Positions 17,826-26,283 of a stretch of DNA of 34,119 nt are shown piece after piece; position 1 is the first letter of the stretch; each line of letters opens with the position of its first letter. The position numbers were made by a program, and so were the translations under genes. The notes below the pieces were generated by a model, which saw only the letters and a list, made by a program, of their open reading frames with translations, did not search any database and had not been told where the DNA came from. Source of the stretch: Smithella sp. PtaU1.Bin162. GTDB lineage: Bacteria; Desulfobacterota; Syntrophia; Syntrophales; Smithellaceae. The stretch spans positions 1-34,119 of the forward strand of contig MVRV01000163.1 in the NCBI GenBank assembly GCA_002068015.1, written 5' to 3'.

Positions 17826-20162
17826 CTATTCCAATGGTAAATTCCCCGTGAGTCTCCAGATACCCGTAGGGCATGCCCCGGCGCAGAAACCACAGCCGAT
17901 GCAGCGTTCATTATTTACCGTATACTCAAATTTCCCCTGGTCCAGTTCCTTTCGGGCAATGGCGTTTTGCGGACAGATATTTTCACATATTCCACAATCA
18001 CGGCAGGCGCCGCAGGAGGCACAATGACTCGCGCAGGCGCCGGTGTCGCCGAAATCGGCTTTCCGGGGATCGAAATATTCCGGGTGCACCCGCTGAAAAT
18101 CAAACGGAGGAAGCTTATCATATTTTTCTTTAATTCCGTTTAATAAATCATCAATGTTTCTTGCGGCAACACGGCCGGCACCGATGGCCTCGGTGAGCAA
18201 TCCCGGCTTTACGACGTCACCCACGGCAAAAACCTGTTTGTCACTCGTTTCAAAATTATCGTCAACAACTATAAAGCCTTTAGTCGTGGCGATTTCTTCC
18301 GGCAGAAAAGATAAATCCGGCAGATCTCCTATCGCCACAATGACCGTATCCGCCGGTATTATTTCACCGCTTGTCAATTCCACACCCTTGTCGGTTATCG
18401 CTTTCGTAAAGCGCGGCCAGAGAAATTTTGCTCCGGCCGCTTCGGCATGTTTTCTCTCCACGCCAAATGATGCGGGCTCTTGAACGTCGATAAGGATGAT
18501 GTTTTTCGCTCCCAGCCGGGAGGCTTCTGCAGCGGCGTCGCAGCCTACATTTCCGGCGCCGATAATGACGACGTTTTCGCCCACTTTGGCCTTATCCCGT
18601 TTGCTCATTTTCAAAAAATCAGTTGCCGTAACCGCTTTTTCCATGCCGCTAACCGGCAGCTTGCGCGGTTTCCCGGCACCGGCGGCAATGACAATATAAT
18701 CATATTCGTCTTTTATTTCCTGAAATTTTCCTCTATCTAAAGGCTTTTCCAGATGGATGTGCCGGATATTTTTGGCCAGACGTTTAATTTCGTGCCCGAC
18801 GACCTCATCGGGAATCCGGTTTTTCGGAATGTTTTCCGTAATTTTACCACCAAGTTTCTTTCTGTTTTCCAGAATAACCGTTTCATGGCCTGCCCGCCAC
18901 AGTTGCCAGGCAACAGAAAGACCGGCGGCTCCTCCGCCGATAACGGCTATCTTTTTTCCGGTAGCCTTCCGGGGAGAGGGAGCTTTGGCGTCAAGCGATG
19001 CTTTACCCAAAAGGGCTATGTCAAGCGGCGGCAGATGAACGAGCCCGCGGGTACAATTCTGCATACAGAGATTAGGGCAAAGATAGCCGCAGACGGTTGC
19101 CGGAAAGGGGGTATATTCGAGTGCCAGATCAACGGCTTCATCCATTTTGCCCTGGCGGATCAGTTCCCATCGTTTTTGTACCGGAATGCCGGTCGGACAG
19201 GCGGCCTGACAGGGCGGCAAATATTTTTCATTTTCCCAAACAGGTACAAAGCGGCGCAAGTCACCGGTCGGAGTCAGGCCGATGGGCGAGCGATCGAGAT
19301 TAGACAGGTCTCCGATCAGACCGCCTGCACCCAGTTCTTTTTCCCAGACTTCCCGGCGGTATCCGGTCATATTGCGCAGTGATTTGCCCGTCTTTTCATG
19401 CGGTTTGCGGGCAACGAGAATTTTCCAGTCGTTGCGTTCGGCGGTTAACTGGTCGAATAAATATTGTTTGCCGATTGCTTTTAGAAATTCCTGCAGATTC
19501 GCCTTAAGCCATATCCACTCTTCGTCGGGCAGATTGATCGTCAATTTGGCATTTTGGTTGCTGTAGTTATCCTGATTTCCGCGGAAAAATATCTTGCCGC
19601 CGACCATGCCGACACACGGCCGATAACCCAGCACGGAGCGATCTTTTTCGGCGCCGACACCGCAGACAACGGCGATGCCGCCGGCCATAAATTCAGCAAA
19701 GGAATCACCCACCTTACCGAAAACCCAGAGTTCCGGCGGCTCAAACCGGGGGTTGTGTTTGGTCATGGTCATGCCCCGTGCCCCGATGTCGCCGTCAATA
19801 TAAACTTTACCCTGGGCCATGGCATTGGCTATGCCGTTTGTGGCATTGCCGTGAACAATTATCTTTGCTCCGGCGTTGAGCCAGCCCACATCGTCGGAGG
19901 CAGGTCCGAATACTTCAATTACCGTATTGGGAAATCCCATGGAACCCAGCCTTTGACCGGAAGAACCCAGAACATTAACCTGAACATGGTCATTGCCTGC
20001 TTGCCACAAACGTCCGCCGATTCCGTGCTGGCCGTGCGCGGTAACTTCAATTTGCCGGTAGCCGTCGGCTACGGCCCGTTGAATGCGCTCTTCCAGAATC
20101 CGGGAATCCACACGCAGGCCGTTTTCCAAACCGTTGACTTTAATAGAATCTTTAGAGGTCAT
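17826..20162 (-). CDS. gltD: Glutamate synthase: GXGXG domain fused to FAD/NAD(P)H/ferredoxin subunit
   Basis: 778 residues, a fusion. Residues 1-240 are the GXGXG beta-helix domain normally found at the C-terminus of GltB (repeats such as GHQHGIGGRL, GNATNGIANAM, GDIGARGM). Residues 300-380 are the cysteine-rich GltD N-terminal region (C318, C322, C358, C362, C366, C370). An FAD-binding site GGGAAG is at 409-414 and an NAD(P)-binding site GAGNVG at 535-540. A C-terminal ferredoxin part has C710-C730 (seven cysteines) and C754, C757, C760, C764, enough for at least two [4Fe-4S] clusters. It should feed electrons to the FMN subunit encoded just upstream. Start at 20162 follows GGATAAG. The electron donor (NADPH, NADH or ferredoxin) is not settled by sequence. 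Confidence 0.88.
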   Translation of the reverse strand: MTSKDSIKVNGLENGLRVDSRILEERIQRAVADGYRQIEVTAHGQHGIGGRLWQAGNDHVQVNVLGSSGQRLGSMGFPNTVIEVFGPASDDVGWLNAGAKIIVHGNATNGIANAMAQGKVYIDGDIGARGMTMTKHNPRFEPPELWVFGKVGDSFAEFMAGGIAVVCGVGAEKDRSVLGYRPCVGMVGGKIFFRGNQDNYSNQNAKLTINLPDEEWIWLKANLQEFLKAIGKQYLFDQLTAERNDWKILVARKPHEKTGKSLRNMTGYRREVWEKELGAGGLIGDLSNLDRSPIGLTPTGDLRRFVPVWENEKYLPPCQAACPTGIPVQKRWELIRQGKMDEAVDLALEYTPFPATVCGYLCPNLCMQNCTRGLVHLPPLDIALLGKASLDAKAPSPRKATGKKIAVIGGGAAGLSVAWQLWRAGHETVILENRKKLGGKITENIPKNRIPDEVVGHEIKRLAKNIRHIHLEKPLDRGKFQEIKDEYDYIVIAAGAGKPRKLPVSGMEKAVTATDFLKMSKRDKAKVGENVVIIGAGNVGCDAAAEASRLGAKNIILIDVQEPASFGVERKHAEAAGAKFLWPRFTKAITDKGVELTSGEIIPADTVIVAIGDLPDLSFLPEEIATTKGFIVVDDNFETSDKQVFAVGDVVKPGLLTEAIGAGRVAARNIDDLLNGIKEKYDKLPPFDFQRVHPEYFDPRKADFGDTGACASHCASCGACRDCGICENICPQNAIARKELDQGKFEYTVNNERCIGCGFCAGACPTGIWRLTGNLPLE

Positions 20163-20183
20163 GAGTCTTATCCAATCAGCAAA

Positions 20184-21818
20184 CTATAAAACATATTTTA
20201 TTTTCAGCCGCTCTGCAGCGTGAGCGTCGGCAATGCCTAAAGCGTCGGCCATACCGATGGGCAGTGATGTGGAACGTCCCAGCGGAGCAACTATTTTCTT
20301 TAATTCCGTATCAAAACCGGTAAATACATCAACAATCCGCCGTGCTACCTTTTCCGGATCCAGGCGGCGATCCAGACGGGGATCCTGAGAGGTTATGCCT
20401 TTCGGACAAAGGCCGATATTACAAATGTTGCAGCGGTCGGTCTCCGATCCCAGACATCCTGCCGCCGCCTGCATGATGTATTTACCGGTTTGCACGCCGC
20501 TTGCTCCCAGCATGATGAGAGCGGCGGCGTTTGCGGCCAGATTACCGTTTTTTCCGATGCCGCCTCCGGCAAAGAGCGGGATTTCGTTTTGCTTGCCGAC
20601 TTTTACGAGATTCAGATAAGCATCCCGTAAATTGCTGGCGATGGGATGTCCCATGTGATCCATCGAAACATTATAAGCGGCGCCGGTTCCGCCGTCTTCA
20701 CCGTCGATGGCAAGCCCTGCGGCGTAGGGATTGCGAGTCAGATTATTCAATACCGCAAGCGACGTGCTGGTGGCCGATATTTTCGGGTAAACCGGTACGC
20801 GGAAGCCCCAGGCCATCGACATGGACTGGATCATTTTGGCAACCGCTTCCTCGATGGAATACTTCGTCTGATGAGTCGGCGGGCTGGGCAGACTCACTCC
20901 CTGCGGAACGCCGCGGATCGCCGCAATCAGTTTATTGACTTTATACCACATGAGCAGTCCGCCGTCGCCGGGTTTGGCACCCTGGCCGTACTTGATTTCA
21001 ATAGCACAGGGATCTTCCTTCATATGCGGCAGGGCATGAATTATTTCATCCCAGCCGAAATAACCGCTTGCTATCTGCAAAATGACGTATTTGAGAAAAC
21101 GGGATTTAAGGAGCCGCGGCGGACAGCCTCCCTCTCCGGTGCATATCCGTACAGGCATGCCCATCTCTTCGTTGAGATAAGAAACGCCCATTTGCAGGCC
21201 TTCCCACATATTAGGGGATAGCGCGCCAAACGACATACTGCCGATAATTAAAGGATATATTTCCCGAACCGGCGGCATCCAGCCGTTTTCCCGGCCGGCC
21301 TTGATCATTTCCTCCGGCGGCAGGATCCGTCCCAGCAGTGTACGCAACTCAAATTCGTGACGGCCGGCATCGAGCGCGGGGTCGGTCAGCATGGAAATGC
21401 GGACAAATTTAATTTTATCCAGAACACTGTCTGGCGAATTGCGGCGACCACCCCGGCGGCGCGGTTCCCCGCCGGCGTTTCTGTGATAACGCAGCTTATC
21501 GGGTTCATCACCGTGCATCGGCACAATGGCGTTATTGGGACAAACCAGAGTGCACATACCGCAGCCGACACAGGCATAGGATGGTTCGGTGCGCTGTCGA
21601 ATACCGTGATAAATTTCAAAAACATTGGAAGGCTTTTCGGCAAGTCCCGGGGTAACCTGCACTGACCGTTTCCGGTGTACCCCCAGTTCAATTGCCTGTA
21701 CCGGGCAAACAGACGTACACTGCCCGCAAAGCGTGCATTTTTCCTTATTCCAGAGAATCTGCCAGGGCAGATCTTTGATACTTAATTTAGATGGGGTAAT
21801 GCATCCCATTGATTCCAT
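20184..21818 (-). CDS. gltB: Glutamate synthase FMN/Fe-S synthase subunit (archaeal-type GltB)
   Basis: 544 residues. Two [4Fe-4S] motifs open the protein: C28, C31, C34, C38 and C83, C86, C89, C93. The FMN-binding synthase barrel follows from about 160, with SMSFGALS (194-201), TGEGG (227-231), YGQGAKPGDGG (277-287), DGEDGGTGAA (372-381) and GGGIGKNGN (418-426). C463, C466 and C471 lie where the [3Fe-4S] cluster of glutamate synthase is bound. The subunit reduces the 2-oxoglutarate/ammonia adduct to glutamate. ATG 21818 has AGGAG eight bases upstream and lies inside the end of the preceding gene (37-base overlap), pointing to coupled translation. The separate synthase with ferredoxin domains is the organisation known from archaea and some anaerobes. 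Confidence 0.9.
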   Translation of the reverse strand: MESMGCITPSKLSIKDLPWQILWNKEKCTLCGQCTSVCPVQAIELGVHRKRSVQVTPGLAEKPSNVFEIYHGIRQRTEPSYACVGCGMCTLVCPNNAIVPMHGDEPDKLRYHRNAGGEPRRRGGRRNSPDSVLDKIKFVRISMLTDPALDAGRHEFELRTLLGRILPPEEMIKAGRENGWMPPVREIYPLIIGSMSFGALSPNMWEGLQMGVSYLNEEMGMPVRICTGEGGCPPRLLKSRFLKYVILQIASGYFGWDEIIHALPHMKEDPCAIEIKYGQGAKPGDGGLLMWYKVNKLIAAIRGVPQGVSLPSPPTHQTKYSIEEAVAKMIQSMSMAWGFRVPVYPKISATSTSLAVLNNLTRNPYAAGLAIDGEDGGTGAAYNVSMDHMGHPIASNLRDAYLNLVKVGKQNEIPLFAGGGIGKNGNLAANAAALIMLGASGVQTGKYIMQAAAGCLGSETDRCNICNIGLCPKGITSQDPRLDRRLDPEKVARRIVDVFTGFDTELKKIVAPLGRSTSLPIGMADALGIADAHAAERLKIKYVL

Positions 21819-22912
21819 TTTTCAATCTCCTGCCTTTCGCGGCGTATCAGAACTGTTTCATATTTCATCGGCTGGAAATCAAGATTGATATCTCTCTCCG
21901 GTATTGCCGTATCGAGCCCGCACATTTCCGATGAAAATGCAAAGATTCCGGGTCGGCCGCCCACAACTCCGGGCCTCAGTTTTTTTGAATCCTGTACCAT
22001 GAACAGGCTTTTATCCGGCAGACAGCCCATGACGCAATTCGGGCCGTCGATAATCAGCGGCCGGCAGCTTTGTTTTAATTTTTTCAGCCACAATCCCGCT
22101 GAGTGCTTTTCCAGTTCATCATCTTTCAGAGGCGTAATAATGTGTTTGTACATTTCGATGCCGAGCCCGAGTTTTCTATTCATATAATGCAGAATATGCG
22201 TAAAAACCTCCGAATCGGACTGATAGCCGGTATAACCGGGGAAATTACGCGACATTAAAAATTCCCGAATCGGTACAAAGGCGGTATTTTCGCCGTTAGT
22301 CATGGTGGCTATCCCCTGAATAAAGAAGGGATGGCAGGCGTAAATATCAATAGAATAATTCGTGTTTTGTCTTCCCTGGCTTAAAATCACCCGCGCCTGC
22401 AATTCCTTGCGGTCCAGCCCCAGATATTCGGCAACGGCCAGAGGATCGCCGACTTCTTTGAGCATGATGACATCCGGCCAGAAGCTGAAAATCATCATCG
22501 AATTATCTTTTTCCCCCAGCCGGCGCAGTTGCAACTGTACCATCATGAGACGAAATTGAATTTCAGTTTCGCTTAATCCTTCCCAATCCGCCGGGTATTC
22601 ATAAACCCGAATAACGTAGTTATCTCTTTTGGGTGTTCCCGATGGCGGAAGTTTACCCGGCCGGAAAGAAAGTTTGTATTTGACCATAAAATCCAGGTCA
22701 ATCATGTAACGGTCCAGAGCTTTGATTCCTTCATTGGAAAAAATCCCGGAAAGAATAGGTTCCCCTTTAAAATGTTCGAATTCTCCGCCCAGATCGGTGA
22801 GAAAAAGTCCCACTCCGGAACCGTCATGCCCTTCTTTCATTACATCCAGGGCTCTTATCGCGACCATCGGCGAAAGCGGATTGTTACATGTTACAGCAAA
22901 AAGGCGACACAT
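21782..22912 (-). CDS. gltB: Glutamate synthase glutaminase subunit (class II amidotransferase)
   Basis: 376 residues. The N-terminus is MCRLFAVTCNNPLSP, so after removal of Met the catalytic Cys is the N-terminal residue, as in class II (Ntn) amidotransferases. Further features are MKEGHDGSGVGLFL near 30 and a TNGEN motif near 205. It equals the glutaminase domain of bacterial GltB made as its own chain. It should release ammonia from glutamine for the FMN subunit encoded next. First gene of the nitrogen operon. GGAGG lies a little far (12 bases) from ATG 22912, but AAGGT abuts it. The call rests partly on context, since lone proteins of this fold are hard to tell apart. Confidence 0.85.
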   Translation of the reverse strand: MCRLFAVTCNNPLSPMVAIRALDVMKEGHDGSGVGLFLTDLGGEFEHFKGEPILSGIFSNEGIKALDRYMIDLDFMVKYKLSFRPGKLPPSGTPKRDNYVIRVYEYPADWEGLSETEIQFRLMMVQLQLRRLGEKDNSMMIFSFWPDVIMLKEVGDPLAVAEYLGLDRKELQARVILSQGRQNTNYSIDIYACHPFFIQGIATMTNGENTAFVPIREFLMSRNFPGYTGYQSDSEVFTHILHYMNRKLGLGIEMYKHIITPLKDDELEKHSAGLWLKKLKQSCRPLIIDGPNCVMGCLPDKSLFMVQDSKKLRPGVVGGRPGIFAFSSEMCGLDTAIPERDINLDFQPMKYETVLIRRERQEIEKWNQWDALPHLN

Positions 22913-22973
22913 ACCTTAAACTATCCTCCAATTACATTAAAGGCGTCCGTAAAATTAATAGTTACTCTGTCAA

Positions 22974-22991
22974 TTGCTAAAGTCATGCCAG
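22974..22991 (-). promoter_or_regulatory. Sigma54 promoter of the glutamate synthase/glutamine synthetase operon
   Basis: The minus strand reads CTGGCATGACTTTAGCAA. GG (22989-22988) and GC (22977-22976) are 10 bases apart, and the match to YTGGCACGrNNNTTGCW has only two mismatches. It predicts transcription from about 22964, some 52 bases before the gene at 22912. A sigma54 activator gene lies next door. This is the best promoter in the window. Confidence 0.7.
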
Positions 22992-23113
22992 GATCATCAA
23001 TATATATTGTTTATCTGTTCCAGTCCTTATTCCAGGCTTTTATCCGATATTAGGAGCTCTTCAAACGCCCGCTAAAAAGAACATAAATGTAATTTTGCCG
23101 GACAGCGGAACAT

Positions 23114-23125
23114 ATTTGTACAAAT
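23114..23125. promoter_or_regulatory. Dyad ATTTGTACAAAT, candidate upstream activator site
   Basis: A perfect 12-base palindrome. Its half-sites TTTGT/ACAAA recur with one extra central base in the dyad at 24820-24832, just before the activator gene. This suggests one protein binds both, possibly the activator itself. It does not match the TGT-N10-ACA of classical NifA sites. Confidence 0.35.
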
Positions 23126-23210
23126 TGCCAAAGGCGTAAAGGACTTCGATATATTAAAGGTTTTTTTTCAGATGGAGGCTTAAGCCGGCCGCCGGTTTGT
23201 GTGTGATTGC

Positions 23211-24794
23211 CTACCCTTCTTTATTGATCTCTTTGCTCTTGCTGCGAAAAAGTTTCGGATTGATTCCCATCTTGCCGATTTTATACTGAATAATGCGCTT
23301 TGTCGTTCCCAGGATTTTTGCGGCTTTGGTTTGATTACCGCGGGCTTCTTCCAGGGCATCGATAATCAGGGATCTTTCCTGAGCTTCCACAACGGAAGAC
23401 AATTTGCTTCGGCTTTTTTTGTCCGCCTCTTTTTCTTTGACCTGCAACGAGGGTGGTAAATGTATGCACTCAATGGTATCGGTATGGGAAAGCAAGACGG
23501 CCCGTTCTATGCAATTTTCCAGTTCCCGGACATTGCCGGGCCACTTGTGAGATAGAAACGCCTCAATAGCCGATGTGGAAATTTTCTTAACGTTTTTACC
23601 CATTTCCTTACTGTATTTGAGAATAAAATAATCGGCAAGCAGAATGATGTCGCTGCCTCTTTCCCGCAGAGCGGGCAGATAGATGGGGAAAACATTCAGA
23701 CGGTAATATAAATCAGCCCGAAAACGTTCCGCCAGAATATCCTGTTCCAGATTTCTGTTGGTCGCGGCGATAATCCGTACGTTAATGCTGATTACCCGTG
23801 AAGAACCGAGCGGCTGAAACTTTTTTTCCTGCAAAACACGCAAGAGCTTTACCTGCGCTGCGGCGGAGAGTTCTCCTACTTCATCGAGAAAGATGGTGCC
23901 GCCGTTGGCTTCTTCAAACCGGCCGCGGCGCTGGTGCAACGCACCGGTAAAAGCACCTTTTTCATGGCCGAACAATTCGCTTTCAATCAGCGTATCGGGA
24001 ATTGCCGCACAATTTACCTGTACGAGCGGCCCGTTGTGCCTGGGACTGTTCATGTGAATTGCGCGGGCGATCAATTCCTTGCCGGTTCCCGTTTCTCCGG
24101 TAATCAAAACTGTCGTGTTGGAATCTGCAACCTGGGCAACCAGGCCAAAAACTTCCTGCATGGGCTTGGAATGACCGATAATATCGATGGACGGTGCGCG
24201 GGAACTACCGACAATTTTGCGCAGCCTTCTGTTTTCTTCTTCGAGAGCCCGTATATGCACGGCTTTGGCCATGAGTTCGGCCACGGCCGCGAGCATGGCG
24301 AGTTCCTTATCCAGAATTTCCACTTCGCGGGCAACTTTATCGGCGGAGAGCACTCCGACTACGCGATCGTCGTAAATGATGGGGACACAAAGAAAGGCGA
24401 GCTCCGATCTGTTTAAATGTTTTCGCGCTCCGGTGCGGTCGAGAAAATGAGTGGCTTGTCCCAGATTGGCAATCGCCATCGGGCGGCCTGTTTCCGCCAC
24501 CTTGCCGGTTATTCCTTCGCCGGGCTTGTAGGTTATGTCCATACCGTCGATATCGACATCATGGGCGACATCAAGCCAGGCTTCCTTTTTTTCACGATCC
24601 AGAAGGGAGATCATACCGCGCTGCATTCCCAGGCGGGAACTCATTTCCTGCAGAATCTGTTCCAGTTGATAGCGCAGATCCTGCGGTTGCGCTAAAATCT
24701 TGGCTATCGCGTGTAGTGTCGCCAGTTCTTCATAACTATGAATACTCAAATTGGCCTCTTTTTCAGGGAAATTATTTTTTTTACTCTTGTTCAT
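23211..24794 (-). CDS. Sigma54-dependent activator, GAF-AAA+-Fis (NifA-like)
   Basis: 527 residues from ATG 24794. A GAF sensor domain (about 24-185), a short coiled linker, then the sigma54-interaction AAA+ domain: Walker A GETGTGKE 233-240, GAFTGA 280-285 (contacts sigma54), Walker B GTIFLDEV 299-306, arginine-finger region [13 protein letters not shown] and sensor [12 protein letters not shown] 418-427. The C-terminus is a Fis-type helix-turn-helix at about 486-510 ([15 protein letters not shown]). The order equals NifA and FhlA-like activators; there is no receiver domain, so it is not NtrC. The CX4C linker of oxygen-sensitive NifA is not seen. The frame runs on to 24950, but that part is AT-rich and full of palindromes, so the shorter start is preferred, though neither has a good ribosome-binding site. 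Likely activates the adjacent nitrogen operon. Confidence 0.88.
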   Translation of the reverse strand: MNKSKKNNFPEKEANLSIHSYEELATLHAIAKILAQPQDLRYQLEQILQEMSSRLGMQRGMISLLDREKKEAWLDVAHDVDIDGMDITYKPGEGITGKVAETGRPMAIANLGQATHFLDRTGARKHLNRSELAFLCVPIIYDDRVVGVLSADKVAREVEILDKELAMLAAVAELMAKAVHIRALEEENRRLRKIVGSSRAPSIDIIGHSKPMQEVFGLVAQVADSNTTVLITGETGTGKELIARAIHMNSPRHNGPLVQVNCAAIPDTLIESELFGHEKGAFTGALHQRRGRFEEANGGTIFLDEVGELSAAAQVKLLRVLQEKKFQPLGSSRVISINVRIIAATNRNLEQDILAERFRADLYYRLNVFPIYLPALRERGSDIILLADYFILKYSKEMGKNVKKISTSAIEAFLSHKWPGNVRELENCIERAVLLSHTDTIECIHLPPSLQVKEKEADKKSRSKLSSVVEAQERSLIIDALEEARGNQTKAAKILGTTKRIIQYKIGKMGINPKLFRSKSKEINKEG

Positions 24795-24819
24795 AAACGA
24801 TTCGGCAAACCGTAGTGTA

Positions 24820-24832
24820 TTTTGTAACAAAA
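24820..24832. promoter_or_regulatory. Dyad TTTTGTAACAAAA before the activator gene
   Basis: A perfect odd palindrome with half-sites TTTTGT and ACAAAA, 25 bases upstream of ATG 24794. It resembles the dyad at 23114-23125 and may be an autoregulatory site. Confidence 0.35.
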
Positions 24833-24836
24833 ATGT

Positions 24837-24852
24837 ACTAATTGCAATTAGT
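24837..24852. promoter_or_regulatory. 16-base perfect palindrome ACTAATTGCAATTAGT
   Basis: A perfect palindrome 42-58 bases upstream of ATG 24794, in the AT-rich space between the activator and the aminotransferase. It is a likely operator; the binding protein is unknown. Confidence 0.4.
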
Positions 24853-24957
24853 TTTTTGTTTCTGTTGATGGATTCGCAATTAATGAGCCAGTTATGTGCT
24901 TTTTTGATAATTTTATCCAAAATAATAAATTTACCAATTATCTTATGCATAGGAGAT

Positions 24958-24974
24958 TTTGCTGAAACAGCAAA
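24958..24974. promoter_or_regulatory. Inverted repeat TTTGCTG-AAA-CAGCAAA
   Basis: A perfect 7-base inverted repeat with a 3-base centre, 17-33 bases upstream of the -35 element of the aminotransferase promoter. A possible operator in the divergent regulatory region. Confidence 0.3.
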
Positions 24975-24990
24975 TTAATAAAAGATATGG

Positions 24991-25019
24991 TTGAAAAAAA
25001 TCGGCAATCACTTTAGAAG
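24991..25019 (+). promoter_or_regulatory. Sigma70-type promoter of the aminotransferase gene
   Basis: TTGAAA at 24991-24996 and TAGAAG at 25014-25019 are 17 bases apart. The predicted leader is about 21 bases before ATG 25047, and contains the ribosome-binding site. Confidence 0.45.
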
Positions 25020-25046
25020 GAATAAACTAAAATTTAAGGAAATAAA

Positions 25047-26192
25047 ATGATAGCAAAGCGGGCTGAAGCATTTACATCTTTCATCGTCATGGACGTCATG
25101 GCGAAAGCCGAGGAATTACAGCGCAAAGGCGAGCATGTTATCCATCTGGAAGTAGGCGAACCTGATTTCTCCACGCCGCAGGTTATTACACAGGCGGCGA
25201 CCGATGCCCTGGCCGATGACAAAACCCATTATACCCATGCGTTGGGCTTGCTGGAACTGCGGCAAGCCATCTGCAATTTCTATTTTCAGGAGTATGGCGT
25301 CAATATTGTGCCCGAGCAGATACTGGTTTCCACAGGCACTTCTCCCGCGCTGTTGTTTGCGATGCTGGCCATTTTAGATTCCGGCGATGAAGTGATTATT
25401 GCCAATCCGCGCTATCCCTGCTACCAGAACTTTATTCGTGCAGCCGGCGGTAAGGTAAAAGAAGTTAAAACCTATCCGGAAGAGGGATTTCAGTATCGGC
25501 CGAAGGACATTAAAAAGAAACTCTCGCCCCGGACGCGGGCGATTATGATCAATTCGCCTTCCAATCCCACCGGTGTCGTCATGAGTAAAGACCAATTGCG
25601 GAGCATGGCTGAGTTCGACAAACAGTATATTATCTCGGATGAAATTTATCACGGATTGGTTTATCAGGACCGCGCTCATTCCATTTTGGAATTTACGGAT
25701 AAGGCTTTTGTCATCAACGGATTTTCTAAATTGTTTGCCATGACCGGCTGGCGTCTGGGTTATTGCATTTTCCCCAGAGAGTTTTCAAAAGTCATGCAGC
25801 GCATTCATCAGAATTTTATGATTTCCGCGAGCGCTTTTGTTCAATGGGCGGGCATTGCCGCTCTTACCAAAGCGCAGGCCGACGTGGCGAAAATGGTAAG
25901 TATCTATAACGAAAGACGCAGGTACATGCTCACACGCCTGAAGGATATGGGTTTTGTCATCCATGTCGAGCCGACCGGAGCGTTTTATGTGTTTGCCGAT
26001 GCCCGGCGCTTCTTTACTGATTCCTATAAAGAAGCGTTCCGGATTGTGGAAGAGGTAAAAGTGGGTGTCACGCCGGGCATTGATTTCGGCAGTGGCGGCG
26101 AAGGATTTTTGCGTTTTTCTTACGCCAATTCCCTGGAAAATATTAAAGAAGGATTAAACAGGCTCGAGAGATATATCGGCAAATATAGGTGA
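25047..26192 (+). CDS. Class I/II pyridoxal-phosphate aminotransferase (aspartate aminotransferase-like)
   Basis: 381 residues, fold type I. PLP-binding residues are visible: N173 (SPSNPTG), D198 and Y201 (SDEIYHG), the Schiff-base K228 (NGFSKLFAMTGWRLGY) and a C-terminal substrate-carboxylate Arg in FLRFSYAN near 358. The LEVGEPDF N-terminal motif (34-41) is typical of the AspC/AlaT-like subgroup that moves amino groups between glutamate and other 2-oxoacids. The exact substrate cannot be told from sequence, so no symbol is given. AAGGA six bases before ATG 25047 supports the start. It is transcribed away from the nitrogen activator, so a link to nitrogen flow is plausible but not shown. It is convergent with mnmG. 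Confidence 0.9.
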   Translation: MIAKRAEAFTSFIVMDVMAKAEELQRKGEHVIHLEVGEPDFSTPQVITQAATDALADDKTHYTHALGLLELRQAICNFYFQEYGVNIVPEQILVSTGTSPALLFAMLAILDSGDEVIIANPRYPCYQNFIRAAGGKVKEVKTYPEEGFQYRPKDIKKKLSPRTRAIMINSPSNPTGVVMSKDQLRSMAEFDKQYIISDEIYHGLVYQDRAHSILEFTDKAFVINGFSKLFAMTGWRLGYCIFPREFSKVMQRIHQNFMISASAFVQWAGIAALTKAQADVAKMVSIYNERRRYMLTRLKDMGFVIHVEPTGAFYVFADARRFFTDSYKEAFRIVEEVKVGVTPGIDFGSGGEGFLRFSYANSLENIKEGLNRLERYIGKYR

Positions 26193-26283
26193 TTTCAATC
26201 TGTAACGATTTTCCGGCCAGGACAATGGTCTCATCAGAGCAGACGTTTTTAAAAGTCGGCTATAAATTGCCTGTTGCCGGGTT

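Larger units (their letters stand above)
22913..23210. other. Regulatory intergenic region between the activator gene and the nitrogen operon
   Basis: No gene is seen. It contains the sigma54 promoter at 22974-22991 and, about 125 bases upstream of it, the perfect 12-base dyad ATTTGTACAAAT at 23114-23125, at a distance suitable for an upstream activator site. There is also a 10-base palindrome GGCTTAAGCC (near 23178-23187) and a GC-rich stem just after the activator stop, without a T-run. Confidence 0.5.

Noticed and set aside
23086-23110. NifA-type upstream site TGT-N10-ACA
   Set aside because: The only near match has 11 bases between TGT and ACA, so it does not fit the NifA rule; the TTTGT/ACAAA dyad is a better candidate.
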